Assembly (NCBI GenBank): GCA_014898415.1
Contig: RCTD01000004.1
Span: forward strand, 2,355,001 to 2,419,000
DNA from: Stromatinia cepivora
Taxonomy: Eukaryota; Ascomycota; Leotiomycetes; Helotiales; Sclerotiniaceae
Direction of reading: 5' to 3'
Length of the DNA stretch: 64,000 nucleotides
Made by a program: the position numbers and the translations under genes. The notes below the pieces were generated by a model, which saw only the letters and a list, made by a program, of their open reading frames with translations, ran no database searches and was not told the origin of the DNA. Position 1 is the first letter of the stretch. Every line of letters begins with the position of its first letter. Below are positions 1-11,012 of this stretch, piece by piece.

Positions 1-633
1 GGGTTTGGGTTTGGGGAGAGGGATTAGTGCGAGTGTTTGGGTGGGAGGTGAAGAGGGAGGGAGAGACGGAGCGGGCGCGGGTGCGGGTGCAAGAAGGTGG
101 ATGTGGGTATGTGGTGGAGAAGGAGTTCTCGGAGCAGGAGGAAGGAGAATAGGAGGAGGCAGGACGTTAATATGGTGAGTCGGTGGAGATGGAGTTGGCG
201 GAGGAGAAGGGATATATGGCGGGGGAACTTGTTGAATAAGATGTATATGCCGGCTTGGCGGAGACCTTGGACGACGAAGAGGTAGGTAAATTTCCGGTTC
301 TGGCTCGATAAAATGAACTTGTTGAACTCCCGGATCCAATTCACGTCTCGGGATCGGTTCAAAACGGACTCGTTGAAATTCCTGTGGAAACAAAAACTCA
401 GGCTCAGGTTCCAACTCTGGTTCTGGATAATAGACAGGAGTGATAGGACAAGGTTGTTCGTAAATTTGTTCAGGAGGGCGAAGTATTGGTGCAGGTAGGG
501 GGTATACGGGAGATGGAAGGGGATATCGACGACGAGATTTGGTTAGAGCGAGGGAAGTTGGATTGATATATCGTTCCCTTCTTTGCTTTCTTCCAGGGCT
601 CGGGCAAAAAAGGCGGAGGCAGAAATCAAGCAT
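1..633 (-). CDS. Proline-rich hypothetical protein, 5' part only (runs off the left edge)
   Basis: The minus strand has an open frame from an ATG at 633 to the window edge, 211 codons without a stop, preceded by an in-frame TAA at 645. The predicted start is MLDFCLRLFCPSPGRK. A basic stretch and then acidic Pro-Glu repeats (YYPEPELEPEPEF) follow, and the last 80 residues are extremely proline-rich, with runs such as PPPYIPSPPPTPSPP and APAPAPAPSLPP. The balanced charge pattern and repeat of PEPE/VQQV motifs make this frame far more protein-like than the other five. The family is not recognised; such composition fits a disordered cytoplasmic or nuclear scaffold. The start could be wrong if an intron lies near 590-630. 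The 3' end is outside the window. Confidence 0.5.
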   Translation of the reverse strand, partial: MLDFCLRLFCPSPGRKQRRERYINPTSLALTKSRRRYPLPSPVYPLPAPILRPPEQIYEQPCPITPVYYPEPELEPEPEFLFPQEFQRVRFEPIPRRELDPGVQQVHFIEPEPEIYLPLRRPRSPPSRHIHLIQQVPPPYIPSPPPTPSPPTHHINVLPPPILLPPAPRTPSPPHTHIHLLAPAPAPAPSLPPSSPPTQTLALIPLPKPKP

Positions 634-1530
634 ATAGAATCTTTATGAGAAGGATTCTCAGGTAGAAAAGGAAGTACTATGACTCTTACTTATAGTCAAT
701 GTTTGCTTATTATCGTAATACGAAAATGCAAATGTAGTTGCCACATGCCAGCATAGTCAGTGGTTACTAGCCAATTTTGAAGATATTTCCCAGGTATCTT
801 TGTGTGTATGAATATGAATGATCCAATTAGAACGACTGATGGTAACGAAATGTGGCAAAAATGAAGGAAAAATGTTTGCGTGGGACAAAAATAGATATCG
901 AGGCTGACTGATGAGCTTTTAGCGATGCTCCGTATTTTTGTTTGTTTCCTCATTGCACGATAGCAGAGGTGGCTAAAGTGGTCATGAGTTGAGTTTCTCA
1001 ACAGATTGAAACCATCAGTGCAAATGCGATATCATATAAATGCCTCGTCACTACTGGTGTACCTTCCATCGCCTCATTTTTAGCCCCCAACACTTTCCAT
1101 TCGATGATATCCATCGACTTGATGGTTACTGTCAGGAACTTTTGCAATCGCGAGGTATTTAGCATGAACTTATTGTCAAACATTCATGTAGTCACATTAG
1201 TAGGCCGAAGAGATTGCCCTTAGAAATATCAATTTTGAGGATCTTCGCAACTTTCATTCGAGTTGGGCCAAAAAGGAGATGGAATGATATCTCGAAGAAA
1301 GTGGGAACTTTCCAACTTGTCAATCATATCGCGGGTAGATATGTCAGACCATAGGAGGTGGCCAATTGTTATTGTAGTCAGGTCTCACGCGATTGAAATC
1401 AACCCATTGGAATCTCTCCGCAGTCTATATGAAGAATTCTCGTGGTATACCTATGTTAATAAACGATATCATACAAAATGCCTCCTTTAAGCTCATTGCC
1501 CAAATGTGGATTCAGCGAGACATGAATCGC
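634..1530. other. Intergenic, no supported gene
   Basis: Only short unconvincing open frames. The phrase gatatcatataaatgcctc near 1027 recurs with changes near 1464, but too little matches to call a repeat family. This interval holds the promoter of the proline-rich gene and the 3' flank of APN1. Confidence 0.5.
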
Positions 1531-3297
1531 TCAATGTGAGCAGCCACCTTCGGAGTCTTCATCATCACTCTCTTTCTTTCCTTTCTTGCCTTTCTTCGCG
1601 GGTGCCTTTTTGAACATGGAATCAAGAGTTTTTTGTCCCTTCTTAAGAACTTCTTGCTTCTTCTTATCAACTTGATCCTGGTACTTCTTTCGTTCGTCTG
1701 CTCCTAGATCCTGTAAACGTTGCTCTTCTTCCTTGAACTCCTTGCTTTCAGGATCTCTCTCAAGTAGCCCCTCTAATAATTTAATTTCGGCAGCCCATGT
1801 TGATGGATCTTCAATATTCTTCCCATTGGCATCTTTTTTCTCAATTGGTGTTTCGAGAACCATAGGCATGTTTTGAAAAGGTTTAAAATTGATGACGTTA
1901 TGAAATGCTCGAAGACCAAGAAATCCTGTACCAATGTTTGCGTGTAGATCCCTATTAGATGCCAACGGTGACTTGCTGTCATTAAGGTGTAAAGCTTTCA
2001 GGTATGGTAACCCAACGATTTTGGAGAACCCATCCATAGTCGCCTTGAAAGCTTCGGGTGATCTTAAATCATATCCTGCAGCGAATGTATGACAAGTATC
2101 TAGACAAACCCCAACTCGGGATTTATCATCAATAAGAGCGATGATGTCCCGGAGGTCCTCCCATGTAGAACCAATCACATTTCCAGCCCCGGCCATATTC
2201 TCTAATAATGTGACTACCGTCTTCGTCGCCTTGTGAGCTTTGTTCAATTGGGCTGCAATACGTGCAATTGCTTCCGGTCTTGGATGGCCACCTGTACTTC
2301 CAGGATGAAAGTTGTAAAGCTTGATACCTAACTCCTCACACCGTTTTAAATCATCCAGGAAACAATCGTATGCTTGCTTGGCTTTCTCTTCGTCTGGTTG
2401 TGCTAGATTGACAAGATATGAACAATGTGGAAGGACGTATTTCGACGCGTCATATTTTTGTTCTTTGCAGAAAGCCTTAAATTGATCGCGAGCTTCAGGA
2501 GCTAGAGGAGGGTTTACCCATTTTCGCTGGGATTTGAGAAACAGTGCAAAAGCATTACCACCAATACGTAATGAGTTGTTAATTGAATTATGGACGCCTA
2601 ATATATTTGTATTAGACTAAACCTTGAACCGTAAAGGAGGGTTACACTTACCACCGGCACCACTAACATGAGCTCCAATATGTATAGCCTGCTTCAGAGT
2701 CGAAACCAATGTACGTTCGGCTAATGGCATAGTTTCTGTCTCTTTCTCTTCTTTTGTTTTCCTCTTCTTCGTAACCTTCTTTCTAGCGGTAGGTTCTTCC
2801 TCCCCTTCGTCCTCGTCCTCGTCCTTCAGTTTGCGTTTCACGGAAGCCTTCTTTTTCGTGACCACTACAACCTCCTCCCTCAAAACAATTGCCTCTCTAC
2901 CTTCCGTGGCTTGGTTCGGGAGAGTAATTGATTCTTCTTCGTCTTCGTCTTCGCTGGCCCCCGAAATACCTTTTAGCGTCGTAAGTAAAGTAGTACTGCG
3001 CCCGTTCTCTCCAACACGCTCTTCTTTTACTTTGTGAGTGAAACCTTTGATTGCTAGCTTCACAAAGTCTACTGGAGTCTCATTTGGGATATCAATTTCG
3101 TGGCCTGAATACTCTTCTTTTTTGGTTTGCTTGGCCGCAGCCTTCTTCGGTATCGACTTCTCGACCTTGTTGATAACTTCCGTACTCCCAGTCTTTATAT
3201 TCTTCCCATGCTTCTTCTTTGCAGCATCCGCGGTTTCAATTAATGGAATATCTGCGATCTTAGCATTAGCATTTCGACCAGATCTTCGAGGAGGCAT
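1531..3297 (-). CDS. APN1: AP endonuclease of the endonuclease IV family (APN1)
   Basis: Base-excision-repair enzyme that cleaves the backbone 5' of abasic sites and removes blocked 3' ends. Two exons, 3297-2652 and 2597-1531, flank a 54-nt GTAAGT...TTAG intron; frames join exactly to give 570 residues. The catalytic TIM barrel starts at about residue 205 with IGAHVSGAGG and VHNSINNSLRIGGNAFALF. The metal-ligand motifs of the family are all visible: VLPHCSY, YNFHPGS, LLENMAGAGN, VCLDTCHTFAAGYD, ALHLNDSK, NRDLHANIGTGFLG and VLETP. Compared with yeast Apn1 (about 367 residues) it carries a 200-residue lysine- and glutamate-rich N-terminal extension and a C-terminal KKAPAKKGKKGKK tail, both probably disordered and likely to serve nuclear or mitochondrial targeting or DNA contact (inference). 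It lies 250 bp downstream of the RED-like gene on the same strand. Confidence 0.95.
2598..2651 (-). other. APN1 intron (54 nt)
   Basis: Donor GTAAGT at 2651, acceptor ATTAG at 2598. Splicing joins GAG and GVHNS inside the conserved N-terminal barrel motif, which settles the junction. Confidence 0.93.
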
Positions 3298-3547
3298 CGT
3301 TGCTTGCGAGTGATGTGGTTGTGTTGGAGTACGAAAAGTTTAGAGCTGAAGGTAGTAGTGAGAACCGCGTTAACGAAATTGAAATCACCGGAAGAGCGCA
3401 ACGCGAAGGCACGTGATTGAATTGAAGTTCACTTCATCGGGCTTCCCAAAAATTGCTGGTATGATTCTCATGCCATGTTACAATTGGATCCATAATAAAG
3501 TAGCTAGCTAGATAGAAATGAAGGTAATGTGTGTTATTCTATAATCA

Positions 3548-5200
3548 CTACGATCCAGCTTTCCTACTCTCTACGATCTTCATAACATCCGCAGCACTAT
3601 TTGCATCACCCTTTCGTTTTTTAGAGCCCCTCTTCCTCTTAGATTTTCCTTCTCCTTTCTCATCTTCATCATCATCTCCTTGGCCCCACGCAGAAAGCTT
3701 AACTTTCGTCTCATCAAAATCAGCTTCGTCCTCAAATCGACTACTTCCAAATCCCATATCCATATCCTCCATATCACGGTCATCCTGTTGCAGCATCTTT
3801 TTCCGCCGCGCTTCCTTTGCTGCTTCCTCTGCTGTTTCTGGAGCTTTTGATATAGGGTTAAGAGTAGATGCTTTCCTGAGAGCGGCGAGAATAGTTGGGT
3901 CACTGAATGCTTTTGGCTTAGTCTCATTCTCTGTCGTTGCAGGCTCAGAGTCGCCAAAGTAGTTTCTCGATTTGTTGGGTCGTGGAGGTGGTGCCATACT
4001 TCCAGATACGGGTGGCTCTGGAAGTGAATCTTGAGTCTTAGGTTTCTTTCGTTGACTATCTTCCGTAACTTCTCCGTCTTCGGCCACCGTGTCTGAACCC
4101 GAATCTTCATCTTCAAGCCCAGCTAATGGATCATAATCATCTCCTGCATCGTCAAATATATTGATATCTTCTTCCTCTGGTTCTGGCTCTTTTGGTATTT
4201 CTGGAACGTCCATCCCTAACGGTTTCGCATCTTTGTCCGGCATTAATAGACCATTTCCTTTCTCTGTTTCCAGTTCCATCCGAACTTTCCTAACCTTCCT
4301 TTTCTCTTTGCCGTTTTCATCAACAATAATAAGAACCTCTCTTCCTTTTCCATCCCTCTCAATCCTAGTCGTGGATTTTGGAGCTCCAACTTTCTTGAAC
4401 CTCGCTCCTAAAGATGGTTGCGCTGCCTCCTTCGCCGCCTGCCTCGCCGCTTTCATCTCTGCCAAAATCTGATCTCGAGTTCTTTTTTTTCCTAGAATCA
4501 AACTAGGTGGTGCCATCTCTCCTTTCTTTTTGCTCTTCTCCTTCTCGACAGCAACAACATCCCTTTCCTCCAACTTCTCAAACTCGTCATCCAAGTTCTC
4601 TGGCTCTGCAGTATTATCTTCATCGTCATTCTTCCCACTTAAAACATCCTCGCCTCTCCTTACCCTCTCTAGTAACTTATAATCCAACCCTTTCACTAAA
4701 TGCGTGCTTTGAACATCACCACCTAATATCTCGTCCCTCAATTTTATAAATGTAGCTTCGTCAATCTGTTGTAGCTTCATCATCTCCTCCAATGCCTTAA
4801 CTCTGGCGGCCTTATCATCTTCATCCTCGTCTATGCGCTGCTTCGTGCGATCGGTATATCCAGCTGCAAGTTTTGAACCTTTAGGTGCGGCGACCGAACG
4901 AAATTTCTTGGGCTGTGAGGGATTGCTTAGAGCTCGTTGTTCGGCGACCTGACGTGCGAAATCAACGCCACCTACCGAGCGACTAGAAGATTAGTTAGTC
5001 CCCATTATTCAAATTTACACAAGAGGACTGTTTAAAACTTACGGTGTCATGGGTATTGAACTTCGCATCCTAGAACCAAGTGCAGAAGGTGTTGCGCCAT
5101 CTCGTCTGGGAGTTGCACCAATGCTTGAATTTCTATCTCCCGCGGCAATCTGCCTTGCGGGCGTATCCAGTACGAGTTTTCTGAATTGTTGATTATTCAT
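3548..5200 (-). CDS. RED/IK-like splicing factor
   Basis: Spliceosomal B-complex-associated protein of the RED (IK, Smu2) family, nuclear. Exons 5200-5043 and 4982-3548 around a 60-nt intron give 530 residues. The start MNNQQFRKLVLDTP was chosen because it begins the conserved region; an in-frame ATG at 5341 only adds a non-conserved leader. Family signatures are GGVDFARQVAEQ soon after the junction, then YTDRTKQRIDED and THLVKGLDYKLLERVRRGED. The middle carries an acidic cluster (EPEPEEEDINIFDD, DDYDPLAGLEDEDSGSD), and the C-terminus has basic GKSKRKRGSKKRKG. The charged low-complexity C-terminal half is normal for fungal members. In the family RED works with SMU1; no SMU1 gene is seen here. 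Confidence 0.88.
4983..5042 (-). other. Intron of the RED-like gene (60 nt)
   Basis: Donor GTAAGT, acceptor TTCTAG. Splicing joins SIPMTP to RSVGGVDF in frame. Confidence 0.9.
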
Positions 5201-5554
5201 GGTGGTAGTGTTGTGACTTACAGAAAGATTTAGGAATGATGTTGAGGCTGTAGACAAATCGCGCCGGTCGACAATGGTTAGATTAGCGATCACGGCAATA
5301 TCTATAGTGCGTCTCACCGCCCTTTGACACCTAAAATTCATTTATGCACTTATCTCAGGATATTGACGGATTATGGATATTGACACGATAACCCGTCTCC
5401 GATATTTGAAGCATTTGTTGATTTTGTGGATTTTGTGACGTTCAATTCCTGATCAAATTCAAACTCAGTTAATTAGAGTATGAAAACTATCCCCAACCAT
5501 CCCAGAAACGCCGTCAATCCTCATCCCATTTCGTTCCTTTACGTACGCAAGCAA
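5201..5554. promoter_or_regulatory. Promoter region of the RED-like gene
   Basis: About 350 bp between the RED-like start and the end of the P450 gene, both on the minus strand. No distinct motif could be assigned with confidence. Confidence 0.35.
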
Positions 5555-7201
5555 CTACATTTCAAAACTCCATGTTACATCCTCCATTCCTTCCCTTGGT
5601 ATCATATCTACCATAAACTTATTCTTCGGCGGAGCTACCTGCGTGGACATGTTACTGAGATCTTGACCCGGGTCAGTCCACTCATCTCCATTCGGTATGA
5701 TATCGAACCTCATTGCCAACATTGCTATAAATGCTGCCATTAGAGGTGTAACAAAAGCCTGACCTGGGCACTTATTGACTCCACCACCAAATGCACGAAA
5801 TGCATTTGCGGGAACTTTACTGCAGAATCGATCAGGATGAAAAGTATTAGCCCCCTCTCCCCATACACTCTTGTCAAAGTGTAGCCTCTTGTTGGCAATG
5901 ATTACCATGGAATCTTTCTTAAGAAGGTATTGATCTTTACCGACAAATGTGTCTTCCATGACTAGTCGGGGTCCGGTTCCTGTTGACCGGAACCTCAGGG
6001 TTTCTAGTATCATCGACGATAGTATTGGTAGTTCATTTAGCTTTTGTAGGTTGATTTTACGAATAGCTCCCTGTAGTGATACTTCAGATGTTGTTATTTT
6101 CTCTACTTGAGTTCGTATTTCCTCAAGGAGATGTGCGTCAGAAAATGCGTGGAAAATTGCCCAGAACGCCGTAGGAATTGTGTTTGATAGTACGGCAATA
6201 TCATTGAGTGTCTCATGTTTCGCAAGATCTTTGTGACTCTCGTCCGTCTCATCCACTAGCAATTCGTATCTGCCTTTCATGAGCTCTGAGCCGGAAAGGT
6301 ATGCACCGTTCGAGAAATAACATCTGAATCCTTTTTCGACTGTACATCGACCGCGCAAAGCTTTGGTAGCTATAATGTTCGAAAGGAAATCTGGTAGTAA
6401 TAGATTCATTGAGCCCTCTGAAAAGGACCTATACATGTCAGTGGTCATCATTTCCATGGTCTGTGGCGTAGTGTCGACTCACCAAAATCCTGATTCAACC
6501 TTCGGATCTCGGTATGGATTTCCGACTCCATACAAACTTTCTGTCGTTACAATGGTCAATTCGTGTCGTACCCACTCCCAAAGATCGGTTTGGTCGTTTC
6601 TTGCCGGTGTTGCCAGATCATCTAGTCGATTTTTCGTAGCCAGCGCTGCGACTTGAAGCATTTTTCTCATGCCACCTACTGGAGAGAGAGCTACCTGTAT
6701 TACTTTTATTCCTTTGAGCATCAGACTTGGGGTGTCAGAATCAAATAACACATTTGCGAGGAGCCTGTCTCTCGCCGATTTGCTCAAGCCGGCTAACTGT
6801 GCTGTGAATCGTCCCTCCAACTGCCAGAGTGAAATTTCCTTATGTTTGCGGTGAAGAAATGGTATCAAGTCGGGCGAAGCAACAACATGGATGTCTCGGT
6901 TAATCATGCCGAGTGAAAAGATTGGGAGGCCCCATTTCTGACTATCGAGATGCAAAAAACACTCCATTAGAGTTCACTTTCATTCCCTGGAGTGTTTATG
7001 GAGAATATCTTACCTCAAAAAGTTATAGTATTCGTTTTTGTACCACAAGACACCGATGATATGGCCGATGACTGGTATCTTTGGTTGAATACGAACTGGT
7101 GCGCTGGAGTCTCGTTTAACCTTGTGGGAGAATACCATATGAATACATAGTGCTATGACTCCCAGAGCAAAGAAGAAACAAAGTCGGGCATTTTCCATCA
7201 T
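5555..7201 (-). CDS. Cytochrome P450, CYP7/CYP8-like
   Basis: Membrane-anchored haem monooxygenase. Exons 7201-7014, 6941-6483 and 6428-5555 with introns of 72 and 54 nt give 506 residues. There is an N-terminal membrane anchor (LCFFFALGVIALCIHMVF) followed by the hinge RIQPKIPVIGHIIG. Intron 1 was placed so that NEYYNFL joins SQKWGLPIFSLG, matching the usual helix A to sheet 1 spacing. The helix K motif is ETLR near residue 358 and the haem loop FGGGVNKCPGQAF places the cysteine ligand near 436. Helix I reads LSNTIPTAFWAIF and lacks the usual acid-alcohol pair; this Asn-Thr-Ile-Pro pattern is typical of the CYP7/CYP8 (sterol 7-alpha/12-alpha hydroxylase and prostacyclin synthase) branch and its fungal relatives. 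Substrate unknown; a sterol or oxidised lipid is a guess. It borders the accessory AT-rich stretch and no biosynthetic partner genes are adjacent. Confidence 0.92.
6429..6482 (-). other. P450 intron 2 (54 nt)
   Basis: Donor GTGAGT, acceptor GTATAG; joins VESGFW to SFSEGSMNLL in frame. Confidence 0.87.
6942..7013 (-). other. P450 intron 1 (72 nt)
   Basis: Donor GTAAGA, acceptor CGATAG. The alternative acceptors nearer the donor lead to immediate stops. Confidence 0.85.
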
Positions 7202-8390
7202 ATTTTCGATACGGATTTGTCAGGAGACTTAGTGGTAGTGTACGATGCGTAAGCATGTGTGCAAATTTAAAGTGGAAGTGAGAGCTGGCTACTAAGAGCG
7301 ATTCCTCTCAAAGAAGAAGGGTTTCAAAGAAGCAGTTTGTGTTCAAGGGACATCTAAAGAAGAGCTTCTCTTCAACTTCAAAGAAAAGGTCGTTTGAAGG
7401 TGAGCCACCCTACATTAGAGCTACAACAAGCCTAGTATCACATTCATGTTACCCTGTTGCTGACAACATTGATTATTCGGCCGCTAATGAGAATCATACA
7501 TTACCCGAGGCCTTTATTCGCAGCCTCCTGACTAAAATTGGCTCAATCTTTTGTTTTATATTTGATACGCCTCATGGCATTGTCTGCGAAAAGAGCTGTT
7601 CAAGTCAGATCAGGGAGAAAGGTTGTTAATCGATCTGCTCTGAGGCGGCTGACGGACAGTTCGTATCTAAGTCTCCTTGGCATATTGATCCTTTTTAAAT
7701 ATTGTGGTCGTGGGAGCTTGTACCTCTAGGCACAATGTGGAAACGATGATGTCTTATCAGCTTATTAAATATATATTAGCGCCTTTAGCTAGGTCGTGGA
7801 CCAAGCAATATATATTCTCCCTCGCCTCCTCTACTCAATAGAGTAATTCCAGGTTCCCATCGTATTGCGCAGGTGGTCTAGTCTTAAACTCCACTATATT
7901 CTCACATTCACCAGAAACGTCTTCAAAAGTTCCATCATCCCAACATTCTAGTATCTTCACCAACTACCCGCATTCGCTAAAATATGCGTACATCGAATCT
8001 CCTTGAGTTACCTCTATTTCCAATTTCCGTCGCAGATTCACTATCATAACTTTGCTGAACGTGACTTTACTCCCAAAGCAATATCGAATTCAATAAACTT
8101 CAAAGTTCTTGATACAGGCACGGAATATCGTGCACAGGCTAATGCAGAGGCTCTATAGATGGCGCCTGATGTTATGAGGTGTCGTAGTGGTCTCGCTATT
8201 GAGAGTGATTTGGTACCGTCAAGGTGAGAACGGTAGTATAAGGTGTGGAATCTTATCATCATGCAGTTTGAAGATGCAAATGGAATGTCAATATTAGTTG
8301 TAATGTGAAATGCAGCGTTTTCGGTAATCAAATTACCAACGTGACTCATCCATGTTTTCACCATAAGAACCTGGCATGAACTTTAATTTA
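7202..8390. other. Gene-poor interval
   Basis: Three short frames (7339-7629 plus, 7538-7729 plus, 8044-8364 minus) show no recognisable domain. The minus frame at 8044-8364 (106 residues) begins MVKTWMSHVGNLITENA and could be a remnant of a longer gene, but nothing supports it. Confidence 0.4.
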
Positions 8391-9010
8391 TATTTTAGCG
8401 CCTGTGAACAAATCTTTCTGCAAGACTTCCGGCTTATATATTGTTGAAATATTATATGCTTTTTTGATTTTTTATATATATAATCTATTTCAAAATATTA
8501 TATAATTCTGACTTAATATCTGTTTAATATTACCAAAAAATAATCAATAAAAAGGATGAGATATATACATTTTTAATATTTAAATAAAAAATTTAGAAAT
8601 AAAATAAAACAATAAAAAAAGAAAAAAGACAAATAATTGAAATTTTAAAACTTTAAATTATATATATAAAATATTTCTTAACAATTGAATTGATATTTTA
8701 TTCTATCATTTTATTATATTCAAAAGCTATAAAAAAGATTAAATATATAGATAGCTAATTTAACGATTTTCCTAAATTCTAAATGAGAGGCTTCTAATAA
8801 ATTTATTAACAATTTGAAGAATTCAGTAAAATAAAATTATAAAAACCGTTTAAAATAATTGATTTATATTATTATACAATAATATACAACTTTTCAAATA
8901 TTAATTGAAACAAAATATACAAAAGTTCAATTAATAATCTGAATATAAACTTTCAATAATTGAAAATACATCAACCTTTGTAAATAATCTGAATATTCCA
9001 TATACATTCA
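8391..9010. other. Strongly AT-rich block
   Basis: Roughly 600 bp made almost wholly of A and T, with many TA-rich words (tatatatataat and the like), no open frame and no obvious internal repeat. The border with normal-composition DNA on both sides is sharp. It looks like a relic of repeat DNA decayed by C-to-T mutation (inference). Confidence 0.6.
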
Positions 9011-9249
9011 ATATTTCAACTGATTTGAATGTTCCAATTGGATTCAGGAATGAAAAGGGTTCAATTGTTGGACTGCAGTCCGGACCATTGGAAACTCGTA
9101 GTTACTGTTATTGGCAATCCCGAGTTCCCATATCTGGCAGGCAATATCAGGGTAGCTCTTTCCATTTCTGGTCAACTCTGCTGCACACTTCCTTGGATGA
9201 TCCAACTCTTTAATATATAATCTTCATTACATAAAATTACCGTCTCAAT

Positions 9250-10723
9250 ATGGCGAACTCTTTTTGTAGCGACAGCTGGTTTAAACATGCATCCAGGCGT
9301 CAAGAATTGGCAATGCTTTGGCAGCTTCGAGAGCAACACGGGAGTGTTAGTGATACCCTGTTTCCATACGGCATTACCTTGGCACAACCTTTTCCACCAC
9401 CCGCGAATACCTACTGTGTTGGCTGTGATATGGACCGGACAGTCCCGTACGTGTCAGCAGCTCTCAGGTATATCCGAAAGACTTGTCTGGAATCGAGTTC
9501 CGAATCGTGGCCCAAGGATGAGGGTGCGCTCTGTCGTCAGGTATCGTGGAGTCACGGTGATTCATTTGTTCCTTACAAGTACGACCAACAGGCTGCAGAA
9601 ATAAGAATCAAAAAATTAGTCGCAGATGCTCAAAACGAACAATTGAGATTGGAAGGCAGTGTGCCCGGGGTTTATCAACATCCTGATGGCAGAACCATAT
9701 CTGGTCATCATCGACCAGTACTGCGAGGCCATGAGCAGCATATTCAACTGCTCTTAGATCATGGACTGCTGATTGTTCCACATTCACCCGACGATTCATA
9801 TATAAACGTTGTGGCAAATACACCTTTTGACTTGCCCGTATCTCAGGTTAACAACCCACCAACGTACTTTTATCCCCTGCCAGAGATACAAGACCAAACA
9901 TTTGTGCAGGATCACTTCACAAATTTGTCTCAGGCAGTTCATCCAAATAGAGACTCAGCTCCTTCATCCGAGAATGATGGTGATGCGGCTGATAAACCAA
10001 TGGAACCCGCTGCCCTTCCAGACATTTCAAGTAAAAATAAAGATTTTGGTGGGGACACCAATTCTGTACGTGTTCTTCCCAGATACACATCTTTTTTCAA
10101 ATGTCGAAGGTCGAATTGACATTTCAAAATCACCTATTGCGTAGATTGGGCTTTCACTAATTTGAGTATAGGAGGCAAGCTTCGAAAATACACCACCAGA
10201 CCCATTTTCTCAGACTCCTTCTGACCCCGGACGTGCAAATGATCTTTCCATTGTTCAACACACTAATCAGCATTCGGATTACTCATCTGGTGGCACATAT
10301 CCTATTCCCGAATTAGCCAGATTCGTGCCTAGAATCACAGTTTCAAACACACAAACACAGGAGACATGGGACTTTGGGAAGGTGACAGAGGCAGCCGACT
10401 TTTTGAGAGTTCACTATAGTTCAGTTACTTATGCAAAGGAGAAACAAAAACTTGTTAGAGGCATATACAAAATTTCTGAAGCAGATCCACTGCAACTACC
10501 AAGACCCAAAAGAATGGTAGTCGAAACTTTCAATCCTCTTACTAATCAAAGAGACCTATACCCTGGCCAGAGAATAGCTGCTCGATATTTACAAACTCAC
10601 AAGGAAGAAATCTCCGTTGCGATTCACAATGGAAGAGCTGTTGAGGGAAGCACGTACTATGTTTCGTATAAGGAGATTGCACAGACAGGTCATCCCCCGA
10701 ATCTCGTATCTCATCAAACTTGA
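9250..10723 (+). CDS. Hypothetical protein with two NUMOD1-like DNA-binding repeats
   Basis: Exons 9250-10065 and 10172-10723 around a 106-nt intron (donor GTACGT, branch-like CACTAAT, acceptor GTATAG) join in frame to 455 residues. The N-terminal 290 residues are not recognised. The C-terminal 140 residues hold two related units of about 48 residues. The first starts ITVSNTQTQETWDFGKVTEA and continues AADFLRVHYSSV, ending LVRGIYKIS. The second starts MVVETFNPLTNQ and continues RIAARYLQTHKEEISVAI, ending AVEGSTYYVS. The pattern (short hairpin, then AA-x-FL-x-H helix-turn-helix, then G-x-Y-x-I) resembles NUMOD1, a small DNA-binding module best known as a tail on homing endonucleases. No nuclease motif (GIY-YIG, HNH, LAGLIDADG) is seen upstream. 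The gene sits between an AT-rich block and a repeat cluster. The start could lie further upstream. Confidence 0.55.
10066..10171 (+). other. Intron of the NUMOD1-like gene (106 nt)
   Basis: Phase-0 junction DTNS to EASFENTPPD. It removes the stops that follow 10119. Confidence 0.75.
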
Positions 10724-11012
10724 GGGTTGTGGATATGCTGTTGTTGCTCGCAGTACTGAAAGTAGTGGAGTAATTTAATTCGACAACGTGCTCGCGACAG
10801 AAAGAGGATTGATAATGGCTGCATCAGCTCTTGATTGGGCATTCATTAATGACGTAGGGCCTACAAATGCGACACATCCATGGAGTTTTACATACAAATA
10901 GCATTAAAGAGACCTAAAAACAGCCTCAAACAGAAAAAAAACGCAAATGAACCATTTTTGGCTCTGATATAACATGAATCCCGATCACCATTGACTGTGA
11001 TATATTGGTATT

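Noticed and set aside
1..16. Telomere-like gggtttgggtttgggg at the left edge
   Set aside because: Only two units and not the usual fungal TTAGGG; it reads as Lys-Pro codons of the proline-rich gene on the minus strand.
1000..1490. Possible duplicated gatatcata...aatgcctc segment
   Set aside because: Similarity is limited to about 20 bp with mismatches and no extended alignment around it.
5039..5341. Upstream ATG at 5341 as start of the RED-like protein
   Set aside because: The added 47 residues are unlike the family N-terminus, while MNNQQFRKLVLDTP at 5200 fits it.
8044..8364. 106-residue minus-strand frame near the AT-rich block
   Set aside because: No domain, no membrane segments and no plausible leader; kept only as a note in the interval entry.
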